NCBI GenBank assembly: GCA_964644025.1
Contig: CAZXVW010000186.1
Location: forward strand, 1-8,606
Source: CAZXVW01 sp964644025
GTDB taxonomy: Bacteria > Acidobacteriota > Terriglobia > Bryobacterales > Bryobacteraceae
Reading direction: 5' to 3'
Length of the DNA stretch: 8,606 nt
Below are positions 5,827 through 8,606 of this stretch, piece by piece; position 1 is the first letter of the stretch, and each line of letters begins with the position of its first letter. Made by a program: the position numbers and the translations under genes. Below the pieces are notes generated by a model, which saw only the letters and a program-made list of their open reading frames with translations, was not told the origin of the DNA and did not search any database.

Positions 5827-7389
5827 ATGCGATGCCCTTCTTGCGGTTTCGAGAATCCTGAGGGACTGAAATTCTGCGGCCAGTGCGGCGCGCGCCTGCA
5901 GGAGGATGCCACGGCGCAGCAGGCAGCCGGCGCCCCGGGCGCCGCGGCCCGGACGAAAGAGGAGTTCCTGATCGGTGGCGACCGGGTGGCCAGGCTCGGG
6001 GACCGGCTGATCGCGGTGGTGCTGGACATGCTCCTGCTGGCCGCCCTGTTCGCCGTGTTCGGGATGTGGTACGCCGCCCCGCGCGGCGGAATCACGGCGC
6101 ACGGTTTTTCACTGGCTGGAACCTCGGCAATCGTGGTTGTGCTGGTGGTGGCGTTCGTCGGTTTGCTGTACTACTGGCTGGCGGAGGGCTGCCTGGGAAC
6201 AACGTTGGGCAAGGCGATCGTCGGCATTCGGGTGCTGAGGAGTGACGGTTCGCGTTGCGGCTTGCGGGCGTCCATGATCCGCAACGCGCTGCGCGTGGTC
6301 GACGGAATCGCCGCCTACCTGGTGGGATTTCTGGTCGCCGTGCTATCGAAGCGGCGGCAGCGCATAGGAGACCGCGTGGCCGACACCGTGGTCACCGAGC
6401 ATGGCTCGCCCGGAGCGATCCGGGCACTGGCGTTGATCGTATGGCTGGCGCTGGTGGCGGGCGGAATTGTCCAGGCGTACCGGATCCACCAGCGAACGCC
6501 GGCCGGCCCGGGCGCCGGACAAGCCGGAGAGGCTGCTGCGGCAGCGCCGGCGACCAGTCCGGCGCAAGCCGCCAGTTCCCCCGCTCCGGTCACGCGTCCG
6601 GAGTTCCGGCCCAGTGTCCAAAGTACGGGTGAGTTGAAGATGACCCGCTTTGACTTCGTGACAGGGGAAGGCGGCGCCGTGCGCCCGTACGCGCCGTATC
6701 ACCGCGGCGACGTGGTCCACGTCGAATACCGCATCGAAGATTTCGCCCGTGATTCCGGTTCGCGAATGCGGCTCAATGTCAAAGCGATGGCGACGGACCC
6801 CCGGGGAAAGCTCCTGTACCCCGCCTGGACCCGGCGCATCGAGCAGCAATCCGACGGCAGCCCCGTGAACGGCTCCTATTCGGTGGAGCTGCAAGCGTAC
6901 ATGCCGCCGGGCGATTGTCAAATCCGGATCGAAGCTGACGATGAAGTCAGCGGCGCGCATCTCGAGATGACCGCGCCCTTCGCCGTCGAAGGACCGCCGA
7001 TCCGGCCCGCCGAGCGGTTCGAGCTGAGGGACTTCGCGCTGTCCATGGTCGAAGGCGGTGAAGCCCCTGCCCGTCTCGCGCTCCAGGGCGCCGGCACGGT
7101 CTACATGCGGTGCAAGCTGTTCGGACTGCAATTTCAAGGGGACCGCGTGGATGTGCGGATGGGTCTCACCGTCCGCGACCCCACCGGCAAGGTGGCGCTC
7201 GACAACCCGGACTACTTCCGCAGCACCGATGAATTCCCTTATCACCCGGACACCTTCTTCCTTCCGGTCAGCGGCCATTTGAGCGTTCCCGAAGGCATGG
7301 CCAAAGGCACATACACGCTGGAGTACCTGGCCAGGGACAACATCGCGGGCGTCCAGATCGGGCGCACGGCAACGCTCGAGCTGCGGTAA
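5827..7389 (+). CDS. Zinc ribbon-RDD membrane protein with two C-terminal beta-rich repeats, 520 aa
   Basis: Function unknown. Residues 3-20 form a zinc ribbon (CPSC...CGQC: C3, C6, C17, C20), common at the N-terminus of bacterial membrane proteins. After an Ala-rich spacer comes an RDD domain (about 52-190): RLGDRLIAVVLD, two hydrophobic helices (about 61-83 and 96-119), TLGKAIVGIRVL, RNALRVVDG, a third hydrophobic segment (159-174) and QRIGDRVADTVV. A further helix (about 197-218) is not part of RDD. An Ala/Pro/Gly linker (223-257) leads to two related beta-rich units (about 269-388 and 399-520), probably outside the membrane, although topology depends on whether segment 3 crosses. RDD proteins are linked to ion transport in some species, which is not evidence for this one. 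Start: ATG 5827 follows GGGAGG (5814-5819) with a 7-base gap, the best ribosome site in the window; GTG 5824 would add one residue. Confidence 0.92.
   Translation: MRCPSCGFENPEGLKFCGQCGARLQEDATAQQAAGAPGAAARTKEEFLIGGDRVARLGDRLIAVVLDMLLLAALFAVFGMWYAAPRGGITAHGFSLAGTSAIVVVLVVAFVGLLYYWLAEGCLGTTLGKAIVGIRVLRSDGSRCGLRASMIRNALRVVDGIAAYLVGFLVAVLSKRRQRIGDRVADTVVTEHGSPGAIRALALIVWLALVAGGIVQAYRIHQRTPAGPGAGQAGEAAAAAPATSPAQAASSPAPVTRPEFRPSVQSTGELKMTRFDFVTGEGGAVRPYAPYHRGDVVHVEYRIEDFARDSGSRMRLNVKAMATDPRGKLLYPAWTRRIEQQSDGSPVNGSYSVELQAYMPPGDCQIRIEADDEVSGAHLEMTAPFAVEGPPIRPAERFELRDFALSMVEGGEAPARLALQGAGTVYMRCKLFGLQFQGDRVDVRMGLTVRDPTGKVALDNPDYFRSTDEFPYHPDTFFLPVSGHLSVPEGMAKGTYTLEYLARDNIAGVQIGRTATLELR
6631..7386 (+). 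repeat. Internal protein duplication: two divergent beta-rich repeats in the RDD protein
   Basis: Residues 269-388 and 399-520 share an order of landmarks: an opening EL(K/R), alternating hydrophobic strands, DPRGK (324-328) matching DPTGK (451-455), a P-x-G turn (MPPG 359-362, VPEG 487-490), and an end pattern A-x-D-x-(V/I)-(S/A)-G (EADDEVSG 369-376, LARDNIAG 501-508) before the last strand. This suggests an old tandem duplication of an Ig-like or similar beta-sandwich. Overall identity is low, so the relation is judged by pattern, not calculated. Confidence 0.5.
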
Positions 7390-7423
7390 CCTCGGACGGA
7401 TTGAAGTGGTGGGTGCACGGGCG

Positions 7424-7439
7424 GCCGGCATCAGCCGGC
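7424..7439 (+). terminator. GC hairpin downstream of RDD gene (possible terminator)
   Basis: GCCGGC (7424-7429) and GCCGGC (7434-7439) form a perfect 6-bp stem around ATCA, extendable by one G-U pair, 34 bases after the RDD stop. No T-tract follows. Short GC palindromes are common in such sequence, so support is modest. Confidence 0.3.
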
Positions 7440-7472
7440 TCCGGCGGCAAGCCCGGCCGGCGCCTTGCTCTG

Positions 7473-7486
7473 CCGCCCCCCGGCGG
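7473..7486 (+). terminator. Second GC hairpin before the sulfatase gene
   Basis: CCGCC (7473-7477) pairs with GGCGG (7482-7486) around CCCC, followed by AATAAG. With the hairpin at 7424-7439 it makes two stem-loops in a 157-base gap. This suggests that transcription from the RDD gene is separated from the sulfatase gene, though neither is a textbook intrinsic terminator. Confidence 0.25.
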
Positions 7487-7531
7487 AATAAGCTGGACTT
7501 TCGGAACCCAAGCGAACAGGGCACGATCGAG

Positions 7532-7548
7532 TACCTACTACCTACAAT
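7532..7548 (+). promoter_or_regulatory. TACCTAC tandem repeat running into TACAAT, sulfatase start region
   Basis: Two exact adjacent copies of TACCTAC (7532-7538, 7539-7545) run into TACAAT (7543-7548), a one-mismatch -10 hexamer that overlaps the ATG at 7547. If TACAAT is a -10, RNA would begin near 7555 and the usable start would be the in-frame ATG at 7571. No clear -35 box is seen. The call rests on the hexamer, the repeat and the position. Confidence 0.3.
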
Positions 7549-8606
7549 GAAACCAAGTCAAGCAACTAAAATGTCGGGCCGGCTGGTGATGGCCGGCGCA
7601 CTGATGCTGTGGGGTGTGGCGCTCCGGGCCGCGCCAGAGAGCCCCAATGTCGTCGTGATCGTTTCCGATGACCAGGGGTACGCGGATATCAGCGCCTACG
7701 CGCACCCCCCGGAAGTTTCCACCCCGAATCTCGACCGGCTGGCCGAACAAGGGGTGCGATTCACCAACGGTTACGCCAGCGGCTACGTCTGCGCACCCAC
7801 ACGGGCGGGACTGCTGACGGGCCGCTATCAGCAGCGATTCGGCTTTTACACGGCCGGGGATTCCCGGGCCGGGATGCCGCTCGGGGAAATCACCATCGCC
7901 GACCTGCTGCGGAAAGCCGGCTACGCTACCGGCGTCTTCGGCAAGTGGCACTTGGGCATCGAACCGCCCTACCATCCCCTGAAACGCGGCTTCGATGAAT
8001 TCTACGGCTTCCTCGGCCATGGCGCCCACGACTACTTCAAGCTCACTCGCACCAGCTATTACAACTCGATTTACCGCAACCTCGAAATCATCGATGACAC
8101 CGGCTACCTGACCGACAACCTGGGGCGGGAAGCTGTCTCCTTCATCGAGCGCCATCGCGCCGGACCGTTTTTCCTGTACCTGCCATTCAATGCCGTCCAC
8201 TGGCCGCTGCAGGCGCCGGCCGCCGACATCAAGCGGTTCCACACCGGCAGCGAGAACCGCGACATCTACCTGGCGATGCTTTACCGTATGGACCTCGCCG
8301 TCGGCCGGGTGCTGGACACGCTCAAGCGCTTTGGTCTGGAAGAGAATACGCTGGTGTTTTTCCTTTCCGACAATGGCGGAGCAAAGAAAAACTACGCCAG
8401 CAACGGCGCGCTCCGCGACTTCAAGCACAGTGTCTACGAGGGCGGCATCCGCGTTCCGTTCATCGTGAAATGGCCGGCCCGGCTTCCGAAAAACGCGGTG
8501 TGTGACGAGCCGGTGATCTCGCTGGATATCTTTCCGACCATTTGCGCGGCGGTCGGCGTCCCGCTGCCGAAAGACCGCGTTTACGACGGCCGCAACATGC
8601 TGCCCG
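7547..8606 (+). CDS. Exported type I (formylglycine) sulfatase, N-terminal 353 residues, 3' end outside window
   Basis: An arylsulfatase-family hydrolase predicted to remove sulfate esters from an unknown substrate, such as a sulfated glycan. The frame is open to the window edge. A hydrophobic signal sequence covers about residues 13-29. Next come NVVVIVSDDQG with metal-binding D41 and D42, then the signature C82-A-P-T-R followed by AGLLTG; C82 (7790-7792) is the residue converted to formylglycine. GKWHLG (132-137) gives K133 and H135, H218 lies in NAVHWPL, and the second metal pair is D275-N276 in SDNGG. K293 precedes EGGIRVPF. All core active-site residues visible here are intact. Missing is the C-terminal subdomain. 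Start: ATG 7547 gives the longest frame. ATG 7571 (residue 9) would give a more compact signal peptide beginning MSGR. Neither has a Shine-Dalgarno. No sulfatase-maturing enzyme is in the window. Confidence 0.94.
   Translation, partial: MKPSQATKMSGRLVMAGALMLWGVALRAAPESPNVVVIVSDDQGYADISAYAHPPEVSTPNLDRLAEQGVRFTNGYASGYVCAPTRAGLLTGRYQQRFGFYTAGDSRAGMPLGEITIADLLRKAGYATGVFGKWHLGIEPPYHPLKRGFDEFYGFLGHGAHDYFKLTRTSYYNSIYRNLEIIDDTGYLTDNLGREAVSFIERHRAGPFFLYLPFNAVHWPLQAPAADIKRFHTGSENRDIYLAMLYRMDLAVGRVLDTLKRFGLEENTLVFFLSDNGGAKKNYASNGALRDFKHSVYEGGIRVPFIVKWPARLPKNAVCDEPVISLDIFPTICAAVGVPLPKDRVYDGRNMLP

Noticed and set aside
5820..5861. Small ORF from the ATG at 5820 preceding the RDD gene
   Set aside because: It stops after 13 codons and simply overlaps the ribosome site and start of the RDD gene in another frame; nothing suggests a leader peptide.
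6343..7524. 393-codon minus-strand open frame opposite the RDD gene
   Set aside because: Its composition (Arg, Gly, Ala, His) is that of a GC-rich antisense frame with no motif; the plus-strand frame has a zinc ribbon, RDD motifs and a good ribosome site.
7538..8428. 296-codon minus-strand open frame opposite the sulfatase
   Set aside because: The plus strand encodes an intact sulfatase with all visible active-site residues; the antisense frame has no family signature.
1..8606. A multi-gene defence, mobile or biosynthetic system
   Set aside because: The genes are two housekeeping synthetases, a cyclase fragment, a peptidase, a membrane protein and a sulfatase on mixed strands, with no repeat array, integrase, nuclease or toxin-like gene.

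Overview
The window is GC-rich throughout and densely coded. It reads as an ordinary chromosomal segment of a bacterium, most likely from the Acidobacteriota (Bryobacter/Solibacter-like). That placement is inference from the character of the aspartyl- and histidyl-tRNA synthetases and the mix of exported S9 peptidase, RDD-family membrane protein and sulfatase. No 16S or other decisive marker is present. No RNA gene, CRISPR array, transposase, phage gene or integration scar was seen.

Layout from left to right. (1) The 3' end of a GGDEF diguanylate cyclase runs rightward off the left edge and converges on (2) aspS. (2-3) hisS and aspS lie on the minus strand as a tight two-gene operon, transcribed hisS then aspS with one base between them. 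(4) Divergent from hisS is a secreted DPP5/acylaminoacyl-peptidase-type S9 serine peptidase with a signal peptide, a beta-propeller and an intact catalytic triad. (5) After an 80-base gap with a perfect 8-bp hairpin comes a membrane protein with an unusual architecture: N-terminal zinc ribbon, RDD membrane domain, extra transmembrane helix, Ala/Pro linker and two related beta-rich repeats. (6) After a 157-base gap with two GC-rich hairpins comes the 5' part of an exported type I sulfatase carrying the Cys-x-Pro-x-Arg formylglycine signature; it runs off the right edge and the open frame has no stop in the window.

The left half is translation housekeeping. The right half is cell-envelope and catabolic: an exported peptidase, a membrane protein of unknown role and an exported sulfatase. 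Nothing shows that the right-half genes act in one pathway; gaps and hairpins suggest separate transcription units. I see no convincing new multi-gene system. The least ordinary object is the zinc ribbon-RDD-tandem beta-domain protein. A secondary point is a CTACAAT element just before both exported-enzyme genes, which bears on start choice and possible leaderless translation.
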